From the NCBI GenBank assembly GCA_001791425.1, contig MGEP01000042.1, forward strand, positions 1 through 7,512: 7,512 nucleotides of DNA. The letters run 5' to 3'. Numbering within the stretch: position 1 is the first letter of the stretch; each line of letters starts with the position of its first letter. This document shows, one piece after another, positions 1 to 6,433 of this stretch. The translations under genes and the position numbers were made by a program. This DNA is from Candidatus Uhrbacteria bacterium RIFCSPLOWO2_02_FULL_48_12 (GTDB lineage Bacteria > Patescibacteriota > Patescibacteriia > GWA2-46-9). The notes beneath the pieces were generated by a model that saw only the letters and a program-made list of their open reading frames with translations, searched no databases and was not told where the DNA came from.

Positions 1-604
1 AGCCGTCCAGCCCGTCAACCAAATTAAGCGCGTGGGCTGTTGAAAAAATTACCAAAATGAACAATGGTATGTACCACCAGCCGATTATAAAGTCGCCAAA
101 CAAGGGAACATGAATAATATCCCAGTCCAGCTTAAAATAGAACCACCAGGCGCCGACAGCGGCAATGATAGCGTACAGAATCATCCGATGGCGCACCCTA
201 AAACCGCCGCTCTTCGCCCCTATTCCCCAAACATTCATTAAGTCATCAACTAATCCGACGAGGGCCGCCGCCGTCAGAGCAAACAGCGGCAGCCAAGTTT
301 CGGAACGCGATAAAAAGTTCAGAGATTTAAAGGCGCTTGGCGCCAAATAGCCGAGTATCCAGAAAAAAAATGTTACCAAAAGAGTAGTCATCCAAATCAA
401 GACGCCGCCCATGGTGGGCGTGCCGCGCTTGGCCGCATGCAGGGCTGAATAAATAGGCGTCTCGCCAGTATCGCGAATGTGCTTGCCAAGATTGAATTTA
501 TAAAGAACATAAGTCAAGAGAGGAGTCAGGGCCATAGCCAAAGAAAAAGTAAGAATGGCCAAAAATAACATTCTCAATATCGCAAATAGCGCCAATGTTT
601 CCAT
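1..604 (-). CDS. mraY: Phospho-N-acetylmuramoyl-pentapeptide-transferase, partial (C-terminal part lies beyond the left edge)
   Basis: MraY is an integral membrane enzyme that transfers phospho-MurNAc-pentapeptide from UDP to undecaprenyl phosphate, giving lipid I, the first membrane step of peptidoglycan synthesis. The frame reads from ATG at 604 (minus) down to position 2 with no stop: 201 codons of a family usually about 320-360 residues long, so only the N-terminal part is present. Family motifs are in order: KRGTPTMGG at residues 59-67, the Mg-binding aspartate pair in GLVDD (D120, D121), and NLVDGLDG at 194-201 on the window edge. Hydrophobic helices are visible around residues 5-35, 68-87, 105-119, 142-157 and 172-190. 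The NLVDGLDG motif has Val where NLTDGLDG is usual. The start is the first Met in frame, 11 bases after the stop of the upstream small membrane protein, and has no clear Shine-Dalgarno site. The two genes are probably cotranscribed. Identification is firm. Confidence 0.95.
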   Translation of the reverse strand, partial: METLALFAILRMLFLAILTFSLAMALTPLLTYVLYKFNLGKHIRDTGETPIYSALHAAKRGTPTMGGVLIWMTTLLVTFFFWILGYLAPSAFKSLNFLSRSETWLPLFALTAAALVGLVDDLMNVWGIGAKSGGFRVRHRMILYAIIAAVGAWWFYFKLDWDIIHVPLFGDFIIGWWYIPLFILVIFSTAHALNLVDGLDG

Positions 605-615
605 GGATTTTTTAT

Positions 616-978
616 TTAGATATTCAAATACAAAAGCAGTCCGGTGGCAGTCACAGCAATCACCGCGATGAAAAACGAACCAATACCAAGTAAATAACTA
701 ATCACTCTGTCCCGGCGCCAGATAAATATTCCGACCACTCCATTGATAATGACTATAAAAAAGCTCGCTATGGGAATGAATAATGCCTCGTACCAATTAC
801 CAAGAAGATCTATGCCAAAATAAATATTATAGTGCAAAATAACGTTATCTTGACGAGGCAGATATAAAATAATAGCAACGGCGGTAATCAAGCAAAGCAG
901 GATGGCAGAAATTAGGTTAACTAATATCCATTTATCCTTAAAATAAAGCCGTACAGCTGGCGACAAAAAAGTCCTCAT
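616..978 (-). CDS. Small three-helix integral membrane protein, unknown function
   Basis: A 120-residue protein that I cannot assign to a characterised family. It has a short basic N-terminus, then three hydrophobic segments: roughly residues 17-40, 66-87 and 94-118. Between the first and second lies a conserved-looking polar stretch, HYNIYFGID at about residues 49-57, followed by Leu-Leu-Gly. It loosely resembles the His/Asn/Gly patch of DUF1648-type membrane proteins (a Pro-x-His-x-Asn-x-x-Gly pattern), but this is a weak analogy from memory. A WRRD turn at residues 87-90 separates the last two helices. The gene lies 11 bases upstream of mraY on the same strand, so a common transcript is likely. 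That suggests, without proving, an envelope role. ATG at 978 sits only about 12 bases after a good extended -10 element, so the leader is very short or absent. That it is a real gene is supported by its clean membrane-protein composition and position. Confidence 0.82.
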   Translation of the reverse strand: MRTFLSPAVRLYFKDKWILVNLISAILLCLITAVAIILYLPRQDNVILHYNIYFGIDLLGNWYEALFIPIASFFIVIINGVVGIFIWRRDRVISYLLGIGSFFIAVIAVTATGLLLYLNI

Positions 979-990
979 AGTTATAGCGAC

Positions 991-1019
991 ATCATAGCAT
1001 AATTGACCAACAAGATGAA
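991..1019 (-). promoter_or_regulatory. Leftward promoter for the small membrane protein and mraY
   Basis: Read on the minus strand, an extended -10 (TGC followed by TATGAT, the hexamer at 991-996) lies 17 bases from a weak -35-like TTCATC (1014-1019). Predicted transcription start near 984 leaves only about six bases before the ATG at 978. The -10 is convincing; the -35 match is poor. A second AT-rich hexamer, TATAAC, lies between it and the ATG. Confidence 0.45.
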
Positions 1020-1026
1020 CTGCTTA

Positions 1027-1061
1027 TTCTATGGTTGGCAAAAATATGATATAATAAAGGC
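1027..1061 (+). promoter_or_regulatory. Rightward promoter for pilB, likely giving a leaderless or near-leaderless mRNA
   Basis: A perfect -10 hexamer TATAAT lies at 1050-1055, six bases before the pilB ATG at 1062. Normal start-site spacing would begin transcription at or within a base or two of that ATG. The position expected for a -35 with a 17-base spacer (1027-1032) reads TTCTAT, a weak match. A better-looking TTGGCA at 1035-1040 is only 9 bases from the -10 and so is unlikely to pair with it. A purine run AAAGG ends two bases before the ATG, too close for a normal ribosome binding site. Confidence 0.5.
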
Positions 1062-2786
1062 ATGTTTACACAGCGACAACTTGAGCACATTTTGGTCGGA
1101 TCAAAAACCATATCTACGAATGATTTTAATAAATTCGTAACTGCTTCCGAAGCCAAGGGCCAGCAATTGGAAGACTACCTTTTTGCCGAGCGCGTTATTT
1201 CCGAAGACAACCTGTATGAGACAGCGGCCACTCTCTTCCAAATGCCGTTTGTTAAAATGAAAAATCAGCCCATCAGAAAAGATGTGCTTTTTTTGATCCC
1301 CGAGCCCTTGGCCCAGCATTATCAAATAGCCGCCATTGACACAGAAGGCGACAAAATTCTCAAAATCATTACCACGGATCCTGAAAATCTTCAGGCCTTT
1401 GAATTCATCAAAAAGAAAACCGGCAAGGACCTCGCCGTTTCCATCACTACGCCAAGCACTTTCAAAGAAATAATGAAGCAGTACCACAAGAGCTTGCAGG
1501 CTGAATTTCAGGAATTAACCAGCATTGATAAAGCCAAGCAGGAAAAAAATCTTCAGGAACTGGCTGAGGATTTACCTATTATCCGCATCGTGGACACCAT
1601 GCTGGAATACGCCATTTTTGAAGGCGCCTCTGACATACATATTGAACCAGAAGAAGAACAAATTGATATCCGTTATCGTCTTGACGGTATTTTAAAAAGT
1701 GTCATGACTCTCCCCAAAAACGTACAGCCGGGAGTAACGGCGCGCGTCAAGGTTTTGTCTAATCTTAAGCTGGACGAACACCGCCTGCCGCAGGATGGCC
1801 GTTTTAAAATACAAACCAAAGACTACAATATTGCTTTTCGCGTTTCCATTATCCCCACTTTTGACGGCGAAAAAGTTGTTCTTCGTCTGCTAAATGAAGG
1901 CGCCCAAATAAGAACACTGGAGCAAATTAGCATGCAACCCAAACCCTTCTCCATACTCAAAAAAAATATCAGCAAACCACACGGCATGATTCTGGTCACT
2001 GGCCCGACTGGCTCTGGCAAAACAACCACTCTTTATACTATTCTCAACGTCCTTAACCATCCGGAAGTAAATATCTCAACCATTGAAGATCCGATTGAGT
2101 ATAGAATGGCCCATGTCAACCAAAGTCAGGTTAACCCAAAAATCGGCTACACCTTTGCCATAGGGCTCCGTGCGCTTCTGCGCCAGGACCCGAATATAAT
2201 TATGGTTGGTGAAATACGCGACACGGAAACCGCGGAAATCGCCGTTAACGCGGCGATGACTGGACACCTTCTGCTCTCCACTCTTCACACCAACGACGCG
2301 GTCACCGCCATACCTCGTCTGTTTGATATGGGCATCCCCCCGTTTTTGGTCGCCTCCACAACCAATTTGATTATGGCCCAGCGTCTGGTTCGCAAGATCT
2401 GCCCCTACTGCATCACCAGTTATAACCTTAACAAAGCGGCCATGGACGAATTAACGCGTCAGTTTGACCTCAAATCAATTTTAAGCATGCTTATTGAGCA
2501 AGGCAGTGTTACCAAAAATATTAAATCATTTGAAACACTGCTTTTCTATCGCGGCAAGGGATGCAAACAATGCAATAATGACGGCTACAAGAGCCGTTGC
2601 GGCATCTATGAGGTACTTGATATCACCAAAGAAATGACCGAAGCCATTGTTAAAAAAGCGACGCGCGAAGAATTGCTCACCATCACCCGCAAGCAGGGAA
2701 TGCTAACTATGCTGGCGGACGGATTTTTGAAAGCCAAGGCCGGCATCACGACCATTGAAGAGGTACTGCGCGTCACGCAAGAATAA
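1062..2786 (+). CDS. pilB: Type IV pilus extension ATPase PilB (GspE/PulE family)
   Basis: PilB is the cytoplasmic hexameric ATPase that drives pilin polymerisation through the PilC platform. The 574-residue protein is close to the family's usual length. Residues about 1-145 form an N-terminal MshEN/GspE-N-like domain. The core follows: DIHIEP at 191-196, Walker A GPTGSGKT at 314-321, the Asp box STIEDPIEY at 339-347, the Walker B region IIMVGEIRD at 379-387, and the His box TGHLLLSTLHT at 400-410. Two CxxC pairs (CPYC 447-450 and CKQC 501-504) form the tetracysteine zinc site typical of PilB/GspE and absent from PilT, so this is the extension rather than the retraction motor. All key residues are intact. 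ATG at 1062 directly follows a TATAAT box. pilC follows within 24 bases, so the two are probably cotranscribed. A GspE role in secretion is possible by sequence alone, but the pilM-pilN-pilO neighbours favour a pilus. Confidence 0.96.
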   Translation: MFTQRQLEHILVGSKTISTNDFNKFVTASEAKGQQLEDYLFAERVISEDNLYETAATLFQMPFVKMKNQPIRKDVLFLIPEPLAQHYQIAAIDTEGDKILKIITTDPENLQAFEFIKKKTGKDLAVSITTPSTFKEIMKQYHKSLQAEFQELTSIDKAKQEKNLQELAEDLPIIRIVDTMLEYAIFEGASDIHIEPEEEQIDIRYRLDGILKSVMTLPKNVQPGVTARVKVLSNLKLDEHRLPQDGRFKIQTKDYNIAFRVSIIPTFDGEKVVLRLLNEGAQIRTLEQISMQPKPFSILKKNISKPHGMILVTGPTGSGKTTTLYTILNVLNHPEVNISTIEDPIEYRMAHVNQSQVNPKIGYTFAIGLRALLRQDPNIIMVGEIRDTETAEIAVNAAMTGHLLLSTLHTNDAVTAIPRLFDMGIPPFLVASTTNLIMAQRLVRKICPYCITSYNLNKAAMDELTRQFDLKSILSMLIEQGSVTKNIKSFETLLFYRGKGCKQCNNDGYKSRCGIYEVLDITKEMTEAIVKKATREELLTITRKQGMLTMLADGFLKAKAGITTIEEVLRVTQE

Positions 2787-2801
2787 AACGCCGCGCCAAT
2801 T

Positions 2802-3881
2802 GTGGCTTCTATGCCTTTTTCTATACTGCGGCTCCCCTTCAGACGGCGTGTAAAAACGACGCAAAAAATTTTTTTGATGCAGCAGCTGCGCATTATGACG
2901 AAGGCGGGTGTACCCTTGACCTCCGCCCTAAAAACACTGCAGGCCCAGGCCGCCGGACGACGCTTGAGAATTATTCTGACGGATGTGACCGGCCGAATTG
3001 AAAAAGGAGAAACTCTAGCCCATGCCCTATCTATTTATACGACAGATTTTGGCGAGTTAATGGTCAATATGATTGCCGCCGGAGAAGCCAGCGGCCGCCT
3101 GGAAGAAGTGCTTGGTCAAATTTACATTCAAATGAAGAAAGACCATGAGATTGTATCTCGAGTGCGCGGCGCTCTCATGTATCCGGCCATCGTCGTTTTA
3201 GCAATGATTGGCATCGGCACCGGTATGATTGTTTTTGTCATTCCCAAGCTCACTGAAATTTTTAAAGAATCAAACATTGAACTGCCCCTGCCGACGCGCA
3301 TTCTCATCGCCACGAGCGATTTTGTTATTAATAATGGTCTTTTGGTTGGCTTGGGCGCCGTTGCTATTGTCGCTCTTTTTATCTGGACCATTCACCGGCC
3401 CAAAGGACGCTATGTCTGGCACTGGTTTCTTTTGAAAATACCCATTGTCGGAGCAATTATCCGCAAAATTAATCTAGCCCGCTTTGCCCGCACCACAAGT
3501 TCATTTCTTAAAACCGACATTCCTATTGTCAAAACATTAATAACGACCGCCCATGTTCTTGGCAATGTTCATTATCAAAACGCTTTAATCTCGGCCTCTG
3601 AACGAATTGTTAAGGGCATCACTCTGGAAGAAGCGCTGCATCCTTACCCCAACCTATTTAATGCCACTATCATGCAGATGATTGCCGTCGGCGAGCAATC
3701 GGGATCATTAGATGATATTTTGGCTGAAGCGGCTGAATTTTATGAAACAGAGGTCTCGCAGACCATGACTACCCTCCCCTCGCTTTTAGAACCGATTCTC
3801 ATGGTGCTTTTGGGGGTGGGAGTTGGCGGTATGGCGGTGGCTATTATTTTACCGCTCTATACTCTAACAGAGGCATTTTAA
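2802..3881 (+). CDS. pilC: Type IV pilus inner membrane platform protein PilC (GspF family)
   Basis: PilC is the polytopic platform on which the PilB ATPase acts to lift pilins into the growing fibre. The 359 residues carry the duplicated T2SSF domain. Copy one spans about residues 22-145 and includes GEASGRLEEVL at 94-104; copy two spans about 225-347 and includes the matching GEQSGSLDDIL at 297-307. Three membrane helices fit the family: about 127-150, 175-197 and 329-353. It is shorter than the roughly 400 residues usual in Proteobacteria, mainly at the N-terminus. The longest frame starts with GTG at 2802, but ATG at 2811 (residue 4) is equally plausible; neither has a Shine-Dalgarno site. 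The gap after the pilB stop is 15 or 24 bases, which suggests translational coupling. The stop codon abuts a TTGACT promoter-like element. The family call is secure; the start is not. Confidence 0.95.
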   Translation: MASMPFSILRLPFRRRVKTTQKIFLMQQLRIMTKAGVPLTSALKTLQAQAAGRRLRIILTDVTGRIEKGETLAHALSIYTTDFGELMVNMIAAGEASGRLEEVLGQIYIQMKKDHEIVSRVRGALMYPAIVVLAMIGIGTGMIVFVIPKLTEIFKESNIELPLPTRILIATSDFVINNGLLVGLGAVAIVALFIWTIHRPKGRYVWHWFLLKIPIVGAIIRKINLARFARTTSSFLKTDIPIVKTLITTAHVLGNVHYQNALISASERIVKGITLEEALHPYPNLFNATIMQMIAVGEQSGSLDDILAEAAEFYETEVSQTMTTLPSLLEPILMVLLGVGVGGMAVAIILPLYTLTEAF

Positions 3882-3884
3882 CCC

Positions 3885-3918
3885 TTGACTATAAATTTAT
3901 GGCCACGCAAGGTATAAT
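3885..3918 (+). promoter_or_regulatory. Promoter-like element just after pilC, with unusually wide spacing
   Basis: A TTGACT hexamer at 3885-3890 and a perfect TATAAT at 3913-3918 are separated by 22 bases, five more than optimal. The 12-mer AACCCTTGACTA (3880-3891) recurs exactly at the rpmA promoter (7037-7048), where spacing is the normal 17. This suggests a shared extended -35 element. It would drive a transcript starting near 3925, which includes the inverted repeat and possibly pilM. The spacing makes function uncertain. Confidence 0.4.
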
Positions 3919-4005
3919 AACACTGATATTCCACCTGAAATAATCTCTAATATTTATTCTCAATCTCTAATATCAAATGTCCGAGCTCAAATGACTAATT
4001 ATACT

Positions 4006-4098
4006 TACGAAATTACGAAACAATACGAAAGGTACGAAAATTGCTCGTTTCCGCGATCAACGATATTTCGTATATTCGTATGATTTCGTATTTTCGTA
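4006..4098. repeat. Imperfect inverted repeat of four TACGAAA words and four TTTCGTA-type words
   Basis: The left arm has TACGAAA at 4006, 4014, 4024 and 4033. The right arm has its reverse complement TTTCGTA at 4066, 4084 and 4092, plus a one-base variant ATTCGTA at 4074. Word spacings of 8, 10 and 9 on the left are mirrored as 8, 10 and 8 on the right, so the arms (4006-4039 and 4066-4098) pair word for word with small mismatches between words. The loop is 26 bases. There is no T-tract directly after it, so it is not a standard intrinsic terminator. Confidence 0.85.
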
Positions 4099-4103
4099 TG
4101 GCT

Positions 4104-4131
4104 TTAGAAATTAGTGCTTAGGATTTAGTAT
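4104..4131. repeat. Seven-base periodic TTAGnnn array
   Basis: TTAG occurs at 4104, 4111, 4118 and 4125, exactly seven bases apart, with the other three bases varying (AAA, TGC, GAT, TAT). It begins six bases after the inverted repeat ends. It looks like a decayed heptamer tandem repeat; its function is unknown. Confidence 0.6.
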
Positions 4132-4171
4132 TTTTGTGTAGAAATATGCCCCCACTACTAGTTAATATGCT

Positions 4172-4200
4172 TTGTCTAACAACTTCTCTATGATGATACT
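4172..4200 (+). promoter_or_regulatory. Weak candidate promoter for pilM
   Basis: TTGTCT at 4172-4177 and GATACT at 4195-4200 are 17 bases apart, upstream of pilM. A better -10 match, TATGAT at 4189-4194, lacks a -35 at normal spacing. Either could start a short pilM leader. The evidence is only the hexamer matches. Confidence 0.25.
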
Positions 4201-4222
4201 CAATACGCAATTAACAAAACAT

Positions 4223-4239
4223 TCGGGTTTAGCGCCCGA
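4223..4239 (+). other. Small stem-loop just upstream of pilM
   Basis: TCGGGT and GCCCGA form a six-pair stem (one G-U pair in RNA) with a five-base loop, ending 13 bases before the pilM ATG. With no T-tract it is not a terminator. Its position could influence access of ribosomes to the adjacent GAGG (4247-4250), but this is speculative. Confidence 0.35.
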
Positions 4240-4252
4240 CTAGTGTGAGGGT

Positions 4253-5311
4253 ATGCGTCTCTTCCACCTAAGAACTCCGCCCATGGCCTTTGGGCTGGAT
4301 TTATCCAATACAACGGCGAAAATCGCTCAGTTGCGCCGCGCCGGCAAAAATTTTGTAATTGAAGCGCTAACTGAAATACCAATCAGCCCCAATCTCATTA
4401 AAGATGGGGAAATCCAGAATGCCGAACAATTTAATTCTGAACTTAATAAATTTCTCCAAGTGTACCGAAAAGATTTAGTAGAAGGCGTTATTATTTCTCT
4501 TCCTGAAGCAAAAACCTTTATCCAAACCATCGTCATTCCCAAACACAATACCGCGGCCTTGGCCCAACAGCTGGATGATGCTCTGCCTGAATACTTGCCC
4601 TTGCCGCTCAATGAAATGTACCAAGACAGCGCGGTGCTTGCTGAAACCGATAAAGAATGGCGGGTTGTCACCGGCGCGGCGCCCAAGAATATCGTTGATA
4701 ACTATATTCAATTGCTGGAGTCCTCTCATTTAATTCCCGTCGCTCTTGATATACAAGCCATGGCTATAGCGAGAGCGCTAATTCCCGACAAAGAAACGCG
4801 TCGACGCACGCGCGCCATTATTGATTTAGGCCGTCACCGTGCCAGCTTAATTATCCATGACCAAAAAGCGGTGCAATTCACCATGAGTCTGCCGATTGCC
4901 GGAGAGCGAATTACCGAAAATATTGCCCAAGAGCTGAATCTGACCTTAGAACAGGCCGAGAAAGCCAAGATCACCTGCGGCCTTGACCCCATGAGGTGTG
5001 AAGGCGTGCTCCGCAATATCCTTGAACAAATGGTGGAGGATCTGGTTAAACGCGTGGCTGAAGCTCGTGAGTATTATCAAGACCATTTTATTGACGCGCA
5101 TGACTTTGAGGAAGTTCTGCTGACCGGCGGCGGAGCATATCTTTTGTGCCTTGATCAGGTGCTCTCTGAAGTTTTAAAAATCCCCGTGAAGCTTGGCAAT
5201 CCATGGGAAAATATTCGTTTATCTTCCGCGCCCCAGTTGACCGCTCCCCTGCGTTTTACCAATGTGCTGGGTTTGGCTTTGCGCGGGGCTGAAGGTGAAA
5301 TGGTTGTATGA
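4253..5311 (+). CDS. pilM: Type IV pilus assembly protein PilM (actin-like ATPase fold)
   Basis: PilM is a cytoplasmic FtsA/actin-like protein that binds ATP and the N-terminal tail of PilN, linking the PilN-PilO membrane complex to the cytoplasmic motor. The 352 residues match the family's usual length. Nucleotide-site motifs are visible: phosphate-1 loop GLDLSNTTAKIAQL at 14-27, phosphate-2 IDLGRHRASLI at 190-200, and adenosine-contact TGGGAYL at 291-297. No membrane segment or signal peptide is present. The start is ATG 4253, preceded by an in-frame stop at 4241. GAGG (4247-4250) is only two bases away, which is tight for a ribosome site, so ATG 4283 (residue 11, just before GLDLS) is a possible alternative. 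The stop codon overlaps the pilN start. Identification rests on the motifs plus the pilN-pilO neighbours. Confidence 0.93.
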   Translation: MRLFHLRTPPMAFGLDLSNTTAKIAQLRRAGKNFVIEALTEIPISPNLIKDGEIQNAEQFNSELNKFLQVYRKDLVEGVIISLPEAKTFIQTIVIPKHNTAALAQQLDDALPEYLPLPLNEMYQDSAVLAETDKEWRVVTGAAPKNIVDNYIQLLESSHLIPVALDIQAMAIARALIPDKETRRRTRAIIDLGRHRASLIIHDQKAVQFTMSLPIAGERITENIAQELNLTLEQAEKAKITCGLDPMRCEGVLRNILEQMVEDLVKRVAEAREYYQDHFIDAHDFEEVLLTGGGAYLLCLDQVLSEVLKIPVKLGNPWENIRLSSAPQLTAPLRFTNVLGLALRGAEGEMVV

Positions 5312-5856
5312 CAAATTTGAACCTTATACCGCCGGCCTATAAAGACCGCCTGCGCCTGCAGAGACTTTACTCACTGGTAAAGAAATTTTTGGGAATAGTT
5401 ATCCTTTATACTATTTTTCTGGCTATCACCATGCTCGTTGCTCGTTTTGTTTTAGAAAACAATTTCCAAAGAATAGTTTCGGAAACTACTCTGGTCACCA
5501 CAGAAAACCGCAAAATCGAACAGCAAATAACAAAGATGAATAAACAAATAGCCGCCGCTAAATCTATCCAAAAAAATTCTGTCCCTTGGGCTGAATTCAC
5601 GATCGCCTTATCTCGGCTGGTACCAAATGGAGTCGTGGTTAATTCCTTAAAGTTTGATTCAGCCGCTGGCAACCGTTCCGCCATAAACGGCCAGGCCAAC
5701 ACCCGAGAAACGCTTTTGGCCTTTGAAAGCCGCCTTAAGGAGGCGCCTTTCGTCGAAAAGGTTGATCTGCCGTTTAAAAACAAGCAGGAAAAAATGAACA
5801 TTTATTTTACAATTACTCTTACTATTAAGCCCGAGGCGGCACCACCATTAAATTAA
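5308..5856 (+). CDS. pilN: Type IV pilus alignment protein PilN
   Basis: PilN is a single-pass inner membrane protein that pairs with PilO and docks PilM through its cytoplasmic tail. The 182-residue sequence has the expected plan. A short cytoplasmic N-terminus carries NLIPP at residues 5-9, matching the INLLP-type PilM-binding motif. One membrane helix lies at about 27-48. A coiled-coil-like region rich in Glu, Lys and Gln follows (about 58-92), then an extracytoplasmic ferredoxin-like domain (about 95-175). The ATG at 5308 overlaps the pilM stop as ATGA, a classic sign of translational coupling. An AAGGTG sequence some ten bases upstream could serve as the ribosome site, the best such site in the cluster. 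Sequence identity in this family is low, so the call relies on motif, topology and gene order together. Confidence 0.9.
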   Translation: MTNLNLIPPAYKDRLRLQRLYSLVKKFLGIVILYTIFLAITMLVARFVLENNFQRIVSETTLVTTENRKIEQQITKMNKQIAAAKSIQKNSVPWAEFTIALSRLVPNGVVVNSLKFDSAAGNRSAINGQANTRETLLAFESRLKEAPFVEKVDLPFKNKQEKMNIYFTITLTIKPEAAPPLN

Positions 5857-5860
5857 CCTT

Positions 5861-6424
5861 ATGCCGCGCCGCGTTCCATTCATTGTCGTCGTTTTTATTT
5901 TAACCATTATTGGCGTGCCGATTGGCATTATTTGGCCGAGTATGAAGCAAATTCGCGAGACCAGCGAAGGTATTTATAAAGAATACCAATTTTTGGAAGA
6001 GCGCAGTTTGCGCGGCAAAAACATGAGGCAGGCCAGAAAAGAATATGAAGAACTGGCAGTGCGTTTGCCGGAACTGCGTACGTTAGCGATTGAGCCGGGC
6101 GAAGAGCTCAAATTCATTACCGATCTTGAAGCTCTGGCCGCTACTCATAACCTCACCGAAACAATCAATCTTGATATAGACAATCGCGCCGCGGCCGGAG
6201 ATTACTTTACTGTGCCGGTTGAACTGACTCTACGTGGGTCGTACCGCGATATAATTAAATTCACGGCCGCTCTGGAATCTATGCCGATCATCACTTCTTT
6301 TACTTCTTTTGCCTTAACCAGCGCCCGCGCCACCGACGCTCTGCGCACCAATACACCAAATGAAAATTGGAAATCAGAAGCGCGCTTAAGCGGCTTGGTA
6401 TACCAGCACACGACCAAAAAATAA
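5861..6424 (+). CDS. pilO: Type IV pilus alignment protein PilO-like
   Basis: PilO heterodimerises with PilN in the membrane and supports the extracytoplasmic part of the alignment complex. This 187-residue protein has a very short basic N-terminus (MPRR), one membrane helix at about residues 5-26, a heptad-like charged stretch at about 30-75, and a C-terminal alpha/beta region (about 85-180) containing VPVELTLRGSY at 128-138, a pattern typical of the PilO ferredoxin-like domain. It begins four bases after the pilN stop and has no Shine-Dalgarno site, so translation probably depends on coupling. PilO sequences diverge strongly; assignment is by topology, length and position immediately after pilN. 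Distant GspM-like assignments are possible but would mean the same structural role. Confidence 0.83.
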   Translation: MPRRVPFIVVVFILTIIGVPIGIIWPSMKQIRETSEGIYKEYQFLEERSLRGKNMRQARKEYEELAVRLPELRTLAIEPGEELKFITDLEALAATHNLTETINLDIDNRAAAGDYFTVPVELTLRGSYRDIIKFTAALESMPIITSFTSFALTSARATDALRTNTPNENWKSEARLSGLVYQHTTKK

Positions 6425-6433
6425 CTCCAGTTT

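Larger units (their letters stand above)
3882..4252. other. Non-coding pilC-pilM gap with several repeat types
   Basis: These 371 bases separate the pilB-pilC pair from the pilM-pilN-pilO block and hold no credible gene. In order I see: a TTGACT/TATAAT promoter-like pair (3885-3918); two exact copies of AATCTCTAATAT at 3942-3953 and 3962-3973, 20 bases apart; a mirror-spaced inverted repeat of TACGAAA words (4006-4098); four TTAG words at exact seven-base spacing (4104-4131); a weak promoter candidate (4172-4200); and a small GC hairpin (4223-4239) just before pilM. The gap may be a long leader for pilM, a small RNA locus, or a graveyard of decayed short repeats. The sequence alone does not decide. 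Confidence 0.8.

Noticed and set aside
165..350. 61-residue open frame on the plus strand
   Set aside because: It lies antisense to the well-supported mraY frame and has low-complexity, non-family-like composition.
1035..1055. TTGGCA with TATAAT as a pilB promoter pair
   Set aside because: The spacer is only 9 bases, too short for a sigma-70-type promoter.
1101..1487. 128-residue open frame on the minus strand
   Set aside because: Fully antisense to the conserved N-terminal domain of pilB; no recognisable motif and no promoter of its own.
4006..4098. CRISPR-like array
   Set aside because: Repeat units are only 7 bases, spacers 1-3 bases, and orientation flips midway; no cas genes nearby.
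4006..4137. Intrinsic terminator of pilBC
   Set aside because: The stem is AT-rich and interrupted, and the nearest T run (about 4130-4135) is over 30 bases after it.
3882..4252. tRNA or other known structured RNA in the gap
   Set aside because: The small GC hairpin at 4223-4239 resembles an isolated arm only; no cloverleaf, acceptor stem or known riboswitch core could be assembled.
4327..4686. 119-residue open frame on the minus strand
   Set aside because: Antisense to the N-terminal half of pilM, whose actin-fold motifs are intact; no family features.
5406..5801. 131-residue open frame on the minus strand
   Set aside because: Lies antisense to pilN, which has the expected motif, topology and coupled start; Ser/Arg/Lys-rich composition is typical of a shadow frame.
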